48,282 nt of DNA from Halobellus inordinatus (GCF_024464655.1 NZ_JANHAV010000013.1:1-48282); one strand, 5' to 3'. Positions 17,216 through 26,792 are shown, counted from the stretch's first letter. Notes: generated by a model not told the origin, from the letters alone. Program-made: numbers and translations.

Positions 17216-17992
17216 ATGCCCTCCACGACGGACGATGTCGCCATCCAGGCGACTGATCTCAGAAAAACGTATGGTTCCGAGGTCGCCCTCGATGGAGTCT
17301 CGCTCTCGATTCCGACGGGAACGGTCTATGGATTTCTCGGACCGAACGGCGCGGGAAAGACCACCACGATGCGACTGTTGACTGGATTGTCCCGTCCGAC
17401 ATCTGGAACAGTCAGCATCCGTGGTGTCCCCGTCGACGACCGACGGGACATCGCGACGCTCGTCGGGTATCTCCCCGAAACCCCGCCGCTGTACGAGGAG
17501 TTCAGCGCTCGCGAACAGCTCGAGTACGTCGCCGATCTGCGGGACATTCCACGGTCCACCGCCGGCGAGCGAATCACCGAATATCTCGACCAGTTCGAAT
17601 TGGTCGACGATGCCGACCGGCGCATCAGCGGCTACTCGAAAGGGATGAAGCAGAAAACGGCGTTCATCCAGAGCGTGCTCCACGAGCCTGACGTCCTGTT
17701 CTTGGACGAGCCGACATCGGGACTCGATCCGCGTGCAGCCCGCCGAATTCGTGACTCGATCACCGAGTTCGCTGACGACGGAACGACCGTCTTCCTTTCG
17801 ACGCACATCCTTCCGGTCGTCGAGGCAGTCGCCGACGAGGTCGGTGTCCTCTTCGATGGACACCTCGTCGCCGAGGGGACGCCTGCGGAGTTGCAATCCC
17901 GTGCAGAGACCAGAGAGGGAGGAACACTGGAAGATGCGTTCCTCGCAGTGACCAGCGAGAGTACCACGGAGACGGTGTCGGAGACAGAATGA
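17216..17992 (+). CDS. ABC transporter ATP-binding protein
   Basis: A 258-residue ATPase with Walker A GPNGAGKTT (residues 42-50), signature SGYSKGMKQ (138-146), Walker B LFLDEP (161-166), D-loop SGLD (168-171) and switch His197. It belongs to the drug, lipid or peptide export type (CcmA/NatA-like). It hydrolyses ATP to drive the membrane partner encoded next. The two genes overlap by four bases (ATGA), so they are cotranslated. The cargo is unknown. Confidence 0.92.
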   Translation: MPSTTDDVAIQATDLRKTYGSEVALDGVSLSIPTGTVYGFLGPNGAGKTTTMRLLTGLSRPTSGTVSIRGVPVDDRRDIATLVGYLPETPPLYEEFSAREQLEYVADLRDIPRSTAGERITEYLDQFELVDDADRRISGYSKGMKQKTAFIQSVLHEPDVLFLDEPTSGLDPRAARRIRDSITEFADDGTTVFLSTHILPVVEAVADEVGVLFDGHLVAEGTPAELQSRAETREGGTLEDAFLAVTSESTTETVSETE

Positions 17993-19599
17993 GCGTCCGA
18001 TCTGATCTTCGCCATGGAGCGCGTATCGGACGCGCCGAGTTCCTTCGGAGCGTTCGACGACAGCTCAAAAACAAGCGCCGATTGCTCGGGCTGGCCTTTG
18101 CAGTCCTCTTTTTCGGCGGCAATCTCCTCTTCATCCTCCCGACGGCGTACATCCTCGGGCAGACCGCACGATCCATCACGACAATTCCGTATCTCGCACC
18201 CGCTGCAACGGTATTACCCGCTGGTATTCTCGTACTTGCAATCTTTCGAACGTTGGAACGGATCGGTCGCAGCAACTCGGAAGACCTGTTGTTGACGACA
18301 GTGCACCCTCGAGCCGTCGTCGTAGGACTCATCACAGCGGAGATCGGTCGCGTGACGGTATGGTTCGGTCTTCCCCTGGGAGCAGTGTTCCTCACGTTCG
18401 CGCTCGGGCTCGGTTCACCCTGGCTTCCTCTCGCGGTTAGCTTCGTTCTGCTCCCGATCGTTTGTTGGGCTGCCGTCTGGGGCTACGCGGGTGGACTGGC
18501 TCTCCTGCGCGTGTTCCGACACCTCCCCACCGTTCACCGCACTCTGAAGGTGGGAGGTGTCGTCGCAATGCTCGGCCTGGTCGTCGCATCCCAGTTCGTC
18601 GGTCGATACGTCGTCGAGGAAGGCGTCTCGATACGCGCAATTCTCGAGATGCTCACGTTCGCGCCACTGACGGACTACGTTGCGCTGGCATTCGTCGGGA
18701 CACGACTCGAACAGCCGACGTCAATGGCAGCAGTCGGCGTCCTCAGCGTACTGCTCGCGACGACGCCGCTCGGACTCTCACTCGCGACTCGACAGGCATC
18801 GACGCTGTGGTTCACCGACAGGCCACATTCCAGCGAATCGACAGCACAGACGACATCCACCGGCGGATTCCAAGCACCACGACCGTTCGCGTGGCGAAAG
18901 TCAGGGCGTATCGCGTGGGGGATTCTGATCCGCGGTGTTCGGAATCCCGGAGAACTCGGTCATCTCGTGATGATTCTGTTTTTCATCGGACCGCTGGGCA
19001 CGACGGTCGTCCAGTCGTCAGGCGACGCGCTCGGACCGCTCGTTGCCGGAACTGGTGTGGGAATCGGGACGTATCTCGCGGGCGCGACCTTCGGACTGAA
19101 TCCGCTCGGCGACGACCGGCCGCAACTGCCACTCCTCTTGCTCACCACGACTGAGACCCGGACGGTGGTGCGGGGACGCGTTGTCGCTGGCCTCGCCATC
19201 GGAAATCCGGTTGCGGTGCTCGTTTCTCTCGCTTCTATACTACTCGGAACGGCGCTAAAGTATGCGATCGCGTTCGCTGTCGTCGGTGTTGGGATGTGTC
19301 TCGCAGCAGCTCTGTTTGCCGTCGGGATCGGAGCCGTGTACCCGATCTACGAAGAGCGCGAATTCTGGGGGACCGAGACAGTCGTCCCCTCAACTCTCGT
19401 AATGATCGGATACATGTTTATCGTGGGCGGCGGCACCATCATCGGATTGATTACAACATGGTACACCCTCACCGGGCACGTCACCGTAACACCCGTACTG
19501 GGCATCGGCGTGGGTGTGTGTCTCCTGCTGACGATGGGGATGTCGTATGGCTCATATCGGTATGCTCTGCGGCGATATCGTCGATACACCGTTGATTAA
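17989..19599 (+). CDS. ABC transporter permease
   Basis: A 536-residue membrane protein whose start overlaps the ATPase stop by four bases. Several hydrophobic segments are clear: near residues 32-52, 63-85, 107-160, 186-206, 255-275, 320-380 and 400-535. The long cytoplasmic piece around 270-310 is basic. It probably forms the export channel with the preceding ATPase, perhaps as a homodimer. No family-specific motif shows the cargo. It is not followed by another cotranscribed gene. Confidence 0.8.
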   Translation: MSVRSDLRHGARIGRAEFLRSVRRQLKNKRRLLGLAFAVLFFGGNLLFILPTAYILGQTARSITTIPYLAPAATVLPAGILVLAIFRTLERIGRSNSEDLLLTTVHPRAVVVGLITAEIGRVTVWFGLPLGAVFLTFALGLGSPWLPLAVSFVLLPIVCWAAVWGYAGGLALLRVFRHLPTVHRTLKVGGVVAMLGLVVASQFVGRYVVEEGVSIRAILEMLTFAPLTDYVALAFVGTRLEQPTSMAAVGVLSVLLATTPLGLSLATRQASTLWFTDRPHSSESTAQTTSTGGFQAPRPFAWRKSGRIAWGILIRGVRNPGELGHLVMILFFIGPLGTTVVQSSGDALGPLVAGTGVGIGTYLAGATFGLNPLGDDRPQLPLLLLTTTETRTVVRGRVVAGLAIGNPVAVLVSLASILLGTALKYAIAFAVVGVGMCLAAALFAVGIGAVYPIYEEREFWGTETVVPSTLVMIGYMFIVGGGTIIGLITTWYTLTGHVTVTPVLGIGVGVCLLLTMGMSYGSYRYALRRYRRYTVD

Positions 19600-19686
19600 G
19601 CAATTGTATCATTTAATAGAAGATTCAATAGAGAAATTGGAGAAGGCCAGATCCCCCGTCTAAGTCTTACTATCTATTCCTAGTAA

Positions 19687-20049
19687 ATGCTCCTAGTATT
19701 GAATAGGAGTCCTGGAGCACTTTCTGAGTCGGGGAATTGCGCGGCACTTCACTACGGGAAGCGCGACGGAACCGTCCAGATGTTCGCCGTCTATAATCGG
19801 GAGCACCATCGGTTCGAAGACGCCGCACTAGCCTGGGAGGAGCAGGATTTCCTCGAGAATCGCCGAGCTGTTGGCCGGTGATTGCTCGCTTCAGGAAGCC
19901 GTCGACTGCACCGTCGTTGAGGAGGCTAAGCGCTACACGGTTGCGCAGTGGGCTGCAATCAGAGGGTCACCGAGGACCCCGTTCGCTCGAACATCAACTC
20001 GGCTCGCGAGAAGTTGCTTGCCGAAGAAGATCGCGAATCGAGTGAATAA
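19687..20049 (+). pseudogene. Frameshifted remnant with a helix-turn-helix-like tail
   Basis: Three consecutive frames keep acidic, protein-like sequence: GNCAALHYGKRDG and ALAWEEQDFLENRRAV (to about 19870), then DCSLQEAVDCTVVEEAKRY (to about 19960), then VTEDPVRSNINSAREKL to a TAA at 20047-20049. Joined, they resemble a small haloarchaeal protein with a sigma-like helix-turn-helix at its end. At least two indels would be needed, so it is probably dead. The family name is uncertain. Confidence 0.35.
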
Positions 20050-20113
20050 TCGCCCGAGGTTGATTTTCGCTTGCCGATTCCCATCGGTATCGACAGAGCA
20101 GCGGCCGAAATCA

Positions 20114-22438
20114 CTAATCTGCCGGCCGCGCCTGCTCCGGCGCCGATACATCCGAGAGGCTTGGGACCGAGAGATCGACCCGCCGAAGCAACTGTGCGTT
20201 GATCGCAACGATGACAGTACTCAGAGACATCAGGAGCGCACCGATGGCAGGCGATAGGAGAATCCCGATTGGGGCGAGTACGCCCGCAGCTAGAGGGATA
20301 GCGAAGACGTTGTATCCCGCGGCCCAGGCGATGTTCTCCTGCATCTTCCGATAACTCGCCTTGCTCAGTTTCACGAGTCGGACGACATCCATCGGATTGC
20401 TCTGTACGAGGATGACATCCGCTGACTGGACTGCAACGTCGGTGCCGCTCCCAATAGCGATGCCGACGTCGGCCCGCGTCAGCGCCGGTGCGTCGTTCAC
20501 ACCATCGCCGACCATCCCCACGAGCTTGCCCTGGTCCTGGAGTTCCTGGACTTTCTTGTCCTTATCTTCGGGGAGGACCTCCGCGAATACCGTGTCGATA
20601 CCCAGCTCCTCGGCGACGGCGTCGGCCACGTCCTGGGAGTCGCCAGTCAGCATCGCCACCTCGATGCCGAGGTCGTGGAGCGCATCGACGACACGGTAAC
20701 TCTCTTCACGGATCACGTCGGCCATCGCGAAGGCGGCGGTCAACTCTCCCTCACGGACGAGATACACCACGGTCTGAGCGTTCTGGCCAGCCTCGTCAGC
20801 GAAGCGTTGGAGATGGTCTGGGATCTCGCTATCGAGTTGGGTCAACAGGTTCGGCCCGCCGACGTACACCTCGTTTCCACCGTCGGACTCGTCCGACGAA
20901 CCTCCGGCGAAGCCGGAGACGTCGACGTTCGCGCGGACGCCTCGGCCTTTGATCGCCTCGAAGTCGGTCGCGTCAGGTGCGCTAAGATCACGCTCGTCGG
21001 CTGCCTCGCGGATAGCTCGTGCGATCATATGCTCTGAATCGCTCTCGACGGCAGCCGCCAGCCGGAGTGCGTCATCCTCGTCGACGCCGTCGACGGTCGC
21101 CATATCCACGACGCCGTGCTCGCCTTCGGTGAGCGTCCCCGTCTTGTCGAAGATGATCGCGTCCAGATTCCGCGCGTCCTCCATCGCGATCCGATCGCGA
21201 ACGAGCATTCCGTTCCGAGCGGCGAGTGACGTGTTGATCGCGACAACGAGGGGGATGGCGAGTCCGAGTGCGTGTGGGCAGGCGATGACGAGCACCGTGA
21301 CGACGCGCTCGATGACCGTCGCATCGAACGAGACCGCAAGCGTCCACACGATAGCTGTCACGATTGCCGCCGCGAGGGCGACGTAGAACAGCCAACCCGC
21401 CGCGCGGTCGGCCAACACCTGCGTCTTGGACTTGCTCTGCTGGGCTTCCTCGACGAGTCGCATGATGCCCGCGAGCGTCGTCTCCTCGCCCGTCGCACCG
21501 ACACGGACACGGAGACTGCCGTCACCGTTGATCGTCCCACCGATGACCTCGTCGCCGGGTTCCTTCGAGACGGGCTTGGACTCACCCGTGATCATCGACT
21601 CGTTGACGTCTGAATCTCCCTCCTCGACGACGCCGTCGGCGGGCACGCTCGCGCCCGGCCGGACGAGCACGAGGTCTCCCTCGGAGAGCTCACTCACGGG
21701 GACTTCCTCAGTGTCGCCGTCGTCAGTGATCCGCTCGGCGGTATCGGGCATCAACTTCGCCAGCTCGTCGACCGCGCTCGAGGCCCGTCGCACCGACCGC
21801 ATCTCGATCCAGTGCCCGAGCAGCATGATGTCGATCAGCGTCACAAGCTCCCAGAAGAACGCCGACTGCGTCGGGAAGACCACGCTTGCGAGACTGTAGA
21901 TGAACGCGACGGTAATCGCCATCGAGATGAGCGTCATCATCCCCGGTGCCCGGTCTTTCAGCTCCGGCACCGCCATCTGTAGGAACGGAATCCCACCGTA
22001 CGCGAAGACGATGACCGCGAAGACGGGGTTGATCCATTCGCTCCCCGGGAACACTGGGACGGAGAAGCCGAGCCACTCCTGGAGCATTTCGCTGTACAGG
22101 AGGACAGGGATCGACAGGAGTGTCGAGACGAAAAAGCGCCGGCGGAACATCTGCTCGTGGCTTTCGTGCATCCCGCCATGCCCCTCACCGTGGCCCTCGT
22201 GGGAACCGTGGTCGTGTCCTTCGTCCTCGTGTCCAGCGTGCTCGTGCTGCTCGTGGGACGCCATCTCACCTGCCGCAGCAGGGTGAGCCTCCTCCTCCAG
22301 TAGCTCCTGTTCTACCCTTTCCTCGTCTGATTCAGCGACCGCTTCATCTTGGTCGTCGTGTTCGTGCTGGTGGCTGGTGATATCCTGCTGGTCCTCTCCT
22401 CCCGTGGAATTCTCAGTTGTATCTTTGTGGCCGTCCAT
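20114..22438 (-). CDS. copB: CopB-type copper P1B-3 ATPase
   Basis: A 774-residue metal pump. The first 95 residues are acidic and His-rich ([20 protein letters not shown]), a metal-binding tail typical of CopB. The membrane-site motif is CPH at residues 387-389, which defines P1B-3 ATPases (copper export). Other conserved parts are TGES (284-287) and DKTGT (431-435, phosphorylated Asp431). There is no N-terminal CxxC domain; a separate CopZ-like protein is encoded 132 bases upstream on the same strand. It should export copper across the cell membrane using ATP. The substrate within the copper group (Cu+ or Cu2+) cannot be settled. Confidence 0.9.
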   Translation of the reverse strand: MDGHKDTTENSTGGEDQQDITSHQHEHDDQDEAVAESDEERVEQELLEEEAHPAAAGEMASHEQHEHAGHEDEGHDHGSHEGHGEGHGGMHESHEQMFRRRFFVSTLLSIPVLLYSEMLQEWLGFSVPVFPGSEWINPVFAVIVFAYGGIPFLQMAVPELKDRAPGMMTLISMAITVAFIYSLASVVFPTQSAFFWELVTLIDIMLLGHWIEMRSVRRASSAVDELAKLMPDTAERITDDGDTEEVPVSELSEGDLVLVRPGASVPADGVVEEGDSDVNESMITGESKPVSKEPGDEVIGGTINGDGSLRVRVGATGEETTLAGIMRLVEEAQQSKSKTQVLADRAAGWLFYVALAAAIVTAIVWTLAVSFDATVIERVVTVLVIACPHALGLAIPLVVAINTSLAARNGMLVRDRIAMEDARNLDAIIFDKTGTLTEGEHGVVDMATVDGVDEDDALRLAAAVESDSEHMIARAIREAADERDLSAPDATDFEAIKGRGVRANVDVSGFAGGSSDESDGGNEVYVGGPNLLTQLDSEIPDHLQRFADEAGQNAQTVVYLVREGELTAAFAMADVIREESYRVVDALHDLGIEVAMLTGDSQDVADAVAEELGIDTVFAEVLPEDKDKKVQELQDQGKLVGMVGDGVNDAPALTRADVGIAIGSGTDVAVQSADVILVQSNPMDVVRLVKLSKASYRKMQENIAWAAGYNVFAIPLAAGVLAPIGILLSPAIGALLMSLSTVIVAINAQLLRRVDLSVPSLSDVSAPEQARPAD

Positions 22439-22447
22439 AGATCATAT

Positions 22448-22456
22448 TCTCTTTAG
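22448..22456 (-). promoter_or_regulatory. Shared nine-base motif upstream of copB
   Basis: On the minus strand ctaaagaga lies 9 bases before the copB ATG. The identical nine bases occur before the chaperone gene (22790-22798). It may be part of a promoter or a regulator site for copper response. Confidence 0.35.
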
Positions 22457-22570
22457 AGGTGGACCCGCCGGCTCCCTGAATCTTCGCCCCTGAAACCGTA
22501 CAGCAGGACCAGCGTAGGCAAACTCCGAAGGCAACGGTTTGCCGTTGTCTTGAACTGGTCTGTGCTACCC

Positions 22571-22768
22571 TCAGGCGTGAGCGGTATATCCTGCGTCTTC
22601 GACGGCCTCCACGAGGGCCGTGATCTCTGCCTCACCGTCGACACTTGCTTGTTCGCTCTCCCTGTCGACAGTTACGGAAGTCACGCCAGAGACCTCTTCA
22701 AGGGCCTCTTCGACCGTCTGCTCACAGTGACCGCACGACATTCCTTCCACGGTGATGGTCGTCGTCAT
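22571..22768 (-). CDS. copZ: CopZ-like copper chaperone (HMA domain)
   Basis: A 65-residue heavy-metal-associated domain with the metal site GMSCGHC near residues 9-15 and a beta-alpha-beta-beta-alpha-beta pattern. It binds copper with two Cys and would hand it to the copB-type ATPase or buffer it. I chose ATG 22768 (MTTTITVEG), which gives the family's usual length; a Met four codons upstream is possible. It shares the motif ctaaagaga with copB upstream. Confidence 0.85.
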   Translation of the reverse strand: MTTTITVEGMSCGHCEQTVEEALEEVSGVTSVTVDRESEQASVDGEAEITALVEAVEDAGYTAHA

Positions 22769-22789
22769 ACAGAGGTACATACGGCTCCC

Positions 22790-22798
22790 TCTCTTTAG
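22790..22798 (-). promoter_or_regulatory. Shared nine-base motif upstream of the chaperone gene
   Basis: On the minus strand ctaaagaga occurs 21 bases before the chaperone start, in a position compatible with a TATA box or operator. It is identical to the motif before copB. Confidence 0.35.
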
Positions 22799-22852
22799 CG
22801 GATTTCCCCTTCGATCATACTGGTCTCTTGGGGGTCAAACTTTAGAAGATGG

Positions 22853-23206
22853 TCACTCTGATTGTTCGAGCTTGTTTCGGCGGGATTCGAACTCTTCGTC
22901 CGTGAGATCGCCACGGGCGTACGCCAGACGTAATTCTTCCAACGCGGGATTGTGAGACGTTTGTGTTTCGCTCACCCGCCTGAAGAGGAGGAAGCCACCG
23001 CCGAGAAGCACAACGAGGAAGACGAGTGGGACAAGCATTCCGATAACGGGCCACCAGCCGCCGGTACTACCGTACTGGCCCATCATTCCCCCGTATCCCA
23101 TCATCCCACCGAACCCCATCCCCATGGTGAGCAACGGAAGGAGGATGAACGCTCCGAGGATCAGGAGCAGTATCGTCGTTGTGTTCAGTTGATTTGATGA
23201 AGCCAT
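22853..23206 (-). CDS. Met-rich SHOCT-domain membrane protein 1
   Basis: A 117-residue protein. Helix 1 spans about residues 10-29 and helix 2 about 52-75. Between them is a short Met/Gly-rich stretch (M28, M30, M35, M36, M41, M42) that would lie outside the membrane. The C-terminus (88-115) is a SHOCT domain, LEELRLAYARGDLTDEEF. SHOCT is a short helical domain attached to membrane proteins, of unknown role. It starts six bases after the DUF302 gene, so they form an operon. The Met stretch fits binding of Cu(I). A paralogue lies at 28500 and a third relative at 23725. Confidence 0.8.
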   Translation of the reverse strand: MASSNQLNTTTILLLILGAFILLPLLTMGMGFGGMMGYGGMMGQYGSTGGWWPVIGMLVPLVFLVVLLGGGFLLFRRVSETQTSHNPALEELRLAYARGDLTDEEFESRRNKLEQSE

Positions 23207-23212
23207 CGACGA

Positions 23213-23629
23213 TCAGGCCTCTGACGCGGGGTCGAACTCGTTTCTAACGGCTGCCAGTACACGATCAAATCGCTCGGTGACCTCGGTTGCGATGGAATCA
23301 AGCGCGTCGTTATCAGCAATCCCGACCAACTGCTCCGGATCGACCGCACTTACCACGATGTCGCCGTCATCAGTCTCATAGACGATGACGTTACAGGGCA
23401 AGAGCGCACCAAGCTCGATTTCCTCGGTTAACCCTTCGTATGCTAGCGGAGGATTACATGCACCGAGGATGCGATACTGACGGAACTCTTCGCCAAGCTT
23501 CTCCTTGAGTGTCGCCTGAATGTCGATATCACAGAGGACACCGAATCCCTCGTCCGTGAGTGCAGCGTTCGTTGCATCAACGACGTCGTCGAATTCGCCA
23601 GTGACTGTGGTCTGTATTGTGTATTCCAT
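23213..23629 (-). CDS. DUF302 domain protein
   Basis: A 138-residue protein with the DUF302 pattern: an N-terminal beta strand YTIQTTVTGEFDDVV, the helical segment LTDEGFGVLCDIDIQATLKE, then YRILGACNPPLAYE and LLPCNVIVYE. Cys residues are at C33, C58 and C79. DUF302 occurs in many metal and sulfur clusters, with no settled function. It is the first gene of a leftward pair with SHOCT protein 1 (six-base gap). Upstream lies a TATA-like gtataaca. Confidence 0.85.
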   Translation of the reverse strand: MEYTIQTTVTGEFDDVVDATNAALTDEGFGVLCDIDIQATLKEKLGEEFRQYRILGACNPPLAYEGLTEEIELGALLPCNVIVYETDDGDIVVSAVDPEQLVGIADNDALDSIATEVTERFDRVLAAVRNEFDPASEA

Positions 23630-23724
23630 AGAATGTTATACCCTGTCCGCGGGGTTAACGGTTGGGTGCCCAACAGCGATCGTTGGGGAGGGCAGTGTCT
23701 CAGATGGAACAGCAGCCGTTCCGA

Positions 23725-24078
23725 TCATCCAGTCCGTTCGAGCTGTTTTCGCCGCCGTTCGAATTCATCGTCCGAAAGCTCCCCGCGAGCGTATCGCTCG
23801 CGGAGAACCGACAACGACTGCTCATCGTCCCCGCCGGATCCTCGGTTGAGGAGCGCATAGACGAGGTAGAGCGGAACGGCGATGAGGAGCCCCATCCAGA
23901 GGAGTCCCCAGAGCCCCATCGCCCCGCCGAAGAGGCCCCAGCCGCCGCCCATCATGCCGCCGCCGTAGCTCCCACTACCGCGGGCAGCAGCCGTTCCAGT
24001 CGCCGCGACCAGCAGCGGGATGGCGAGGATCGCGAGGCGACGAGCAGTGCGTCCGATGTGAGTGATGGGTTGCGTCAT
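23725..24078 (-). CDS. Met-rich SHOCT-domain membrane protein 2
   Basis: A 117-residue protein. Helix 1 (about residues 14-32, followed by ATGTAAARG) could act as an uncleaved or cleaved signal. Residues 35-55 are Gly/Met-rich (SYGGGMMGGGWGLFGGAM), helix 2 is about 56-77 and a SHOCT domain is at 87-114 (VLRERYARGELSDDEFERRR). It is downstream of the secreted Met/His-rich protein with a 57-base gap. The Met/Gly loop shares character with SHOCT proteins 1 and 3, but the sequence is more divergent. A copper-binding role outside the membrane is inferred. Confidence 0.75.
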   Translation of the reverse strand: MTQPITHIGRTARRLAILAIPLLVAATGTAAARGSGSYGGGMMGGGWGLFGGAMGLWGLLWMGLLIAVPLYLVYALLNRGSGGDDEQSLSVLRERYARGELSDDEFERRRKQLERTG

Positions 24079-24135
24079 TGTCTTGCGGTGGTGAACTTCG
24101 GTGTTCGGTTGAAGCGATCAAAACGGTCAGAGCCG

Positions 24136-24432
24136 TTAGCAGTGGCCCTGCCCGTACATCCCGCCGTTGTAGTCGTTGTCAGCCATGTCTTGGCCCATCT
24201 CGTCGACGGTCACACCCATATGCGACTCCATCCAGTCGACGCTACCAGGGCCCATATGCTCAGTCATCTGCGTCTCCATCCAGGCCGCCCAGTCATCAGC
24301 GGTAGCGTTGTCTGTGGGCGCGTCGTCAGCTGTCGTGTCGGTACCGTGTGCGCTGACCACGGGGGCGGCGAACGCGAGTCCGACGAGCGCGAGCGCCACG
24401 AGCAGCCAGCCGCCGAGTTTGAAGTTGGTCAT
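24136..24432 (-). CDS. Secreted Met/His-rich protein, probable copper binding
   Basis: A 98-residue protein with a clear signal peptide (hydrophobic residues 8-28, ending in AAPVVSAHG). The mature part is acidic and carries many Met and His residues in MTEHMGPG, WMESHMG and DEMGQDM, with a C-terminal YNGGMYGQGHC. Such clusters bind Cu(I)/Cu(II) outside the cell in bacterial systems. A Shine-Dalgarno-like gaggag lies 7-12 bases before ATG. It precedes SHOCT protein 2 on the same strand and the multicopper oxidase lies beyond its promoter. No named family is known to me. Confidence 0.7.
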   Translation of the reverse strand: MTNFKLGGWLLVALALVGLAFAAPVVSAHGTDTTADDAPTDNATADDWAAWMETQMTEHMGPGSVDWMESHMGVTVDEMGQDMADNDYNGGMYGQGHC

Positions 24433-24660
24433 TGTCTTTCTCCTCGGTTACTCGTAGGACCGCTCGGGAGTTATGACGATGGGCGTGAACTCACGCAGGA
24501 GAACGTTCGAGAACGTGTATACAGCGTTTTAATCGTGTTTCAGAAACAAGAGCGTTCATCCGGCTCGAATTCGCCGGGATGGCACTCAACGCCTCGTTCG
24601 GAACGGGACTAAGACCACACGGGCCACAGATTGATCAACCAGAAATCGGGTCTCAACCAC

Positions 24661-26076
24661 TCATTCGACGTATTCCACAACACGCGCCATCCCCGCATCG
24701 AGGTGGTACAGATTGTGACAGTGGAACAACCACCGACCGGGGTTATCCGCGTGGAAGTCCAGCGTCACCTGTCCTCGATGTCCCGGGACGATAACCGTGT
24801 CTTTGATCGCGTTGCCGACCTGGAAGAAGTGGCCGTGAAGGTGCATCGGATGGACGACCGGGCTCTGATTGGTCATCCGAATTCGGACGTGTTCCCCCGG
24901 CTGAATCTGAAGCGGGTCGGCATCCGGATAGGCCTGTCCGTCTATCGTCCACGTGTAGGACTGGTTTCTACCACGTGAGAGCGTCAGGTCGAACGTCCGG
25001 TCTGGATCTCTACTCACACCGTCGAGTGAGGTGCGTGCTCGCAGGTCACCGTATTGCAATCTGTTACTCGAAGATGATGGAGGCTGTGGAGTGATCGAAC
25101 CGTCTGTTGATTCGTACTCGACGACAGCTCTGGCCGGTGGTTCGTTCCCGTCGAGTGCGTTCGCCTGAACGAACCATCGCCCCGGGTTCGTCGCTTCCAC
25201 GACGACATCGTACCGTTCACCAGCACCGAAGACGAACGAGTCGGCCTCGACCGGTTCGACGGGCTGGCCATCGGCGTGGGTCACCGACATCTCGTGTCCA
25301 GCGATTCGCACACCGAAGACTGTCGCACTGCCGGCATTCACGAACCGAAAGCGAACCCGATCGCCCTCCGCTACGTCGAACGTCGGGGGGTTCTCGGGCA
25401 GTTGACCGTTGATCAAAAGCCCCTCGTATGGCGGTCGAACGTCTCCCATCATTCCACCCATTCCACCGCCACCCATCCCACCGTCCGACGGAAGACGGGG
25501 TTCTCTAGAGAGGTAATCGTCAAGCACGACGACATACTCGCGGTCGTACTCAATATGTGGGTCTCGTTCTTCAACGATCAGGGGACCGAGTAATCCACGA
25601 TCGAGTTGGAGTCCGACGTGGCTGTGGTAAAAATACGTCCCAGCGGGTTCGGCACGGAACTTGTATGTGAATGTATCACCGGAGGCAACCGGCTCTTGCG
25701 TCACGTTCGGTACGCCGTCGACTGGATTCGCAACGGGAATCCCGTGCCAGTGAATCATCGTCTCCTCCTGCAAGTCGTTAGCCAGTTCCACGCTGAGCAC
25801 GTCACCTTCCTGCACGCGCAACTCTGGGCCCGGGTACTGTCCGTCGTACAGCCAAGTAGTCGTCGAAGCATCCGAATCTGGTCGAATGGTCCCAGACGTC
25901 GCAGTGAGGCTAACGGAGGTATCCGGGGCAGCTGTGACAGTCGGACGGAGGGTCACCGCACGACCGCCACCATCGTCGGTGCCCGGTAGCGGACTGGCAC
26001 ACCCCGCAAGCGCTCCGAGAGTTGATATCCCCGATAATTGGAGGAGTCTACGGCGAGAAAGTCCCCAGGAGGTCAT
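24661..26076 (-). CDS. Multicopper oxidase, Tat-exported lipoprotein
   Basis: A 471-residue enzyme. It begins with a twin-arginine signal (SRRRLLQLSG, residues 7-16) and lipobox LAGC with Cys26, so it is probably anchored on the outer face of the membrane. Copper-site motifs are HWHG (109-112), HSH (151-153), HPMHLHGH (409-416) and HCHNLYHLDAGM (452-463) with type-1 ligands His409, Cys453, His458 and Met463. A Met/Gly-rich loop (GMGGGGMGGMMG, near residue 200) resembles the copper-binding insert of CueO. It would oxidise Cu(I) outside the cell. TATA-like tttact lies about 30 bases upstream. Confidence 0.9.
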   Translation of the reverse strand: MTSWGLSRRRLLQLSGISTLGALAGCASPLPGTDDGGGRAVTLRPTVTAAPDTSVSLTATSGTIRPDSDASTTTWLYDGQYPGPELRVQEGDVLSVELANDLQEETMIHWHGIPVANPVDGVPNVTQEPVASGDTFTYKFRAEPAGTYFYHSHVGLQLDRGLLGPLIVEERDPHIEYDREYVVVLDDYLSREPRLPSDGGMGGGGMGGMMGDVRPPYEGLLINGQLPENPPTFDVAEGDRVRFRFVNAGSATVFGVRIAGHEMSVTHADGQPVEPVEADSFVFGAGERYDVVVEATNPGRWFVQANALDGNEPPARAVVEYESTDGSITPQPPSSSSNRLQYGDLRARTSLDGVSRDPDRTFDLTLSRGRNQSYTWTIDGQAYPDADPLQIQPGEHVRIRMTNQSPVVHPMHLHGHFFQVGNAIKDTVIVPGHRGQVTLDFHADNPGRWLFHCHNLYHLDAGMARVVEYVE

Positions 26077-26198
26077 TGCCTTCGTTTTCGCGGTCAGCGA
26101 GTAAAGGCCTCGCGATGAGAGAAGTTCATACGGCCATCCTCGTTCCGAGTTTAGTCCCGGCGATACGGTGAACGATCCCGGATTCCCGAGACCCCCCG

Positions 26199-26792
26199 CT
26201 AGTTCGCCTGTTTCTGTTCTAAGTCGTCGCTTGGATAGATGCGATACGTTCGCCCTTGTCGCTCACGGTACAGTAAGCCGCGCTTCTCGAGGGCCCTCAC
26301 CGTCTGACTGACCTTGCTTTTCGAGAAGTTCGAGCGATCCCGGAGTTCGATCTGTGTGATACCGGGCGACGAGAGGACCGGTTCGAGAATTCGGCGTTCG
26401 TCGTCCGGCAAGAGATCCAATACGCGAGCCTGTGGCTGGGACTCCGGATTGATCTTTCCCTCAGATTGAACGGCCTCTTCCTGCGATTCGATACTCTCAG
26501 AATCGGTTGGATTCGCCATCTCAGTCTGTGAGCGATCGGCTACCTCTGTGCTAGTGAGCTCGTCCCGAACCACGAGATAGCCCCCACCAACGACAGCCGA
26601 GACAAGAAGCGTCCCGAGAACGTACAAGAGTGGGTTCGTTCCGTGAACCGCGCCCATCGATGTACCCATCATCGAGCCCATCTGCTCGAAGGCCTGCTGT
26701 TGCTGGTACGCTTGCCAAGTGAGCACACCACCGACGATGAGGACGGCAGCGACCAAGGCACCGGCTACGGTATCGGCTCGCCGTCGATTCAT
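26199..26792 (-). CDS. Membrane-anchored winged-helix regulator with Met-rich loop
   Basis: A 197-residue protein starting at ATG 26792, decided by a Shine-Dalgarno-like ggtggag 3 bases before it and by the basic NRRRAD N-terminus. Helix 1 is about 7-27, a loop follows (28-53) with M38, M41, M42, M46 and H50 (QMGSMMGTSMGAVHG), and helix 2 is about 54-75. The cytoplasmic part ends in a MarR-like winged helix (130-186: ITQIELRDRSNFSKSKVSQT). The positive-inside rule puts the loop outside. I infer an extracytoplasmic copper sensor that acts on DNA directly. It lies between the oxidase and the YHS-permease, both on the same strand. Confidence 0.75.
   Translation of the reverse strand: MNRRRADTVAGALVAAVLIVGGVLTWQAYQQQQAFEQMGSMMGTSMGAVHGTNPLLYVLGTLLVSAVVGGGYLVVRDELTSTEVADRSQTEMANPTDSESIESQEEAVQSEGKINPESQPQARVLDLLPDDERRILEPVLSSPGITQIELRDRSNFSKSKVSQTVRALEKRGLLYRERQGRTYRIYPSDDLEQKQAN

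Noticed and set aside
17156-17896. Long leftward frame over the ABC ATPase
   Set aside because: It is the reverse of a clear Walker-type ATPase; the composition is a mirror of its codons.
23662-24612. Rightward frame of 316 residues over the SHOCT region
   Set aside because: It is a shadow of the leftward SHOCT and secreted protein genes, and is His/Arg/Pro-rich without domains.
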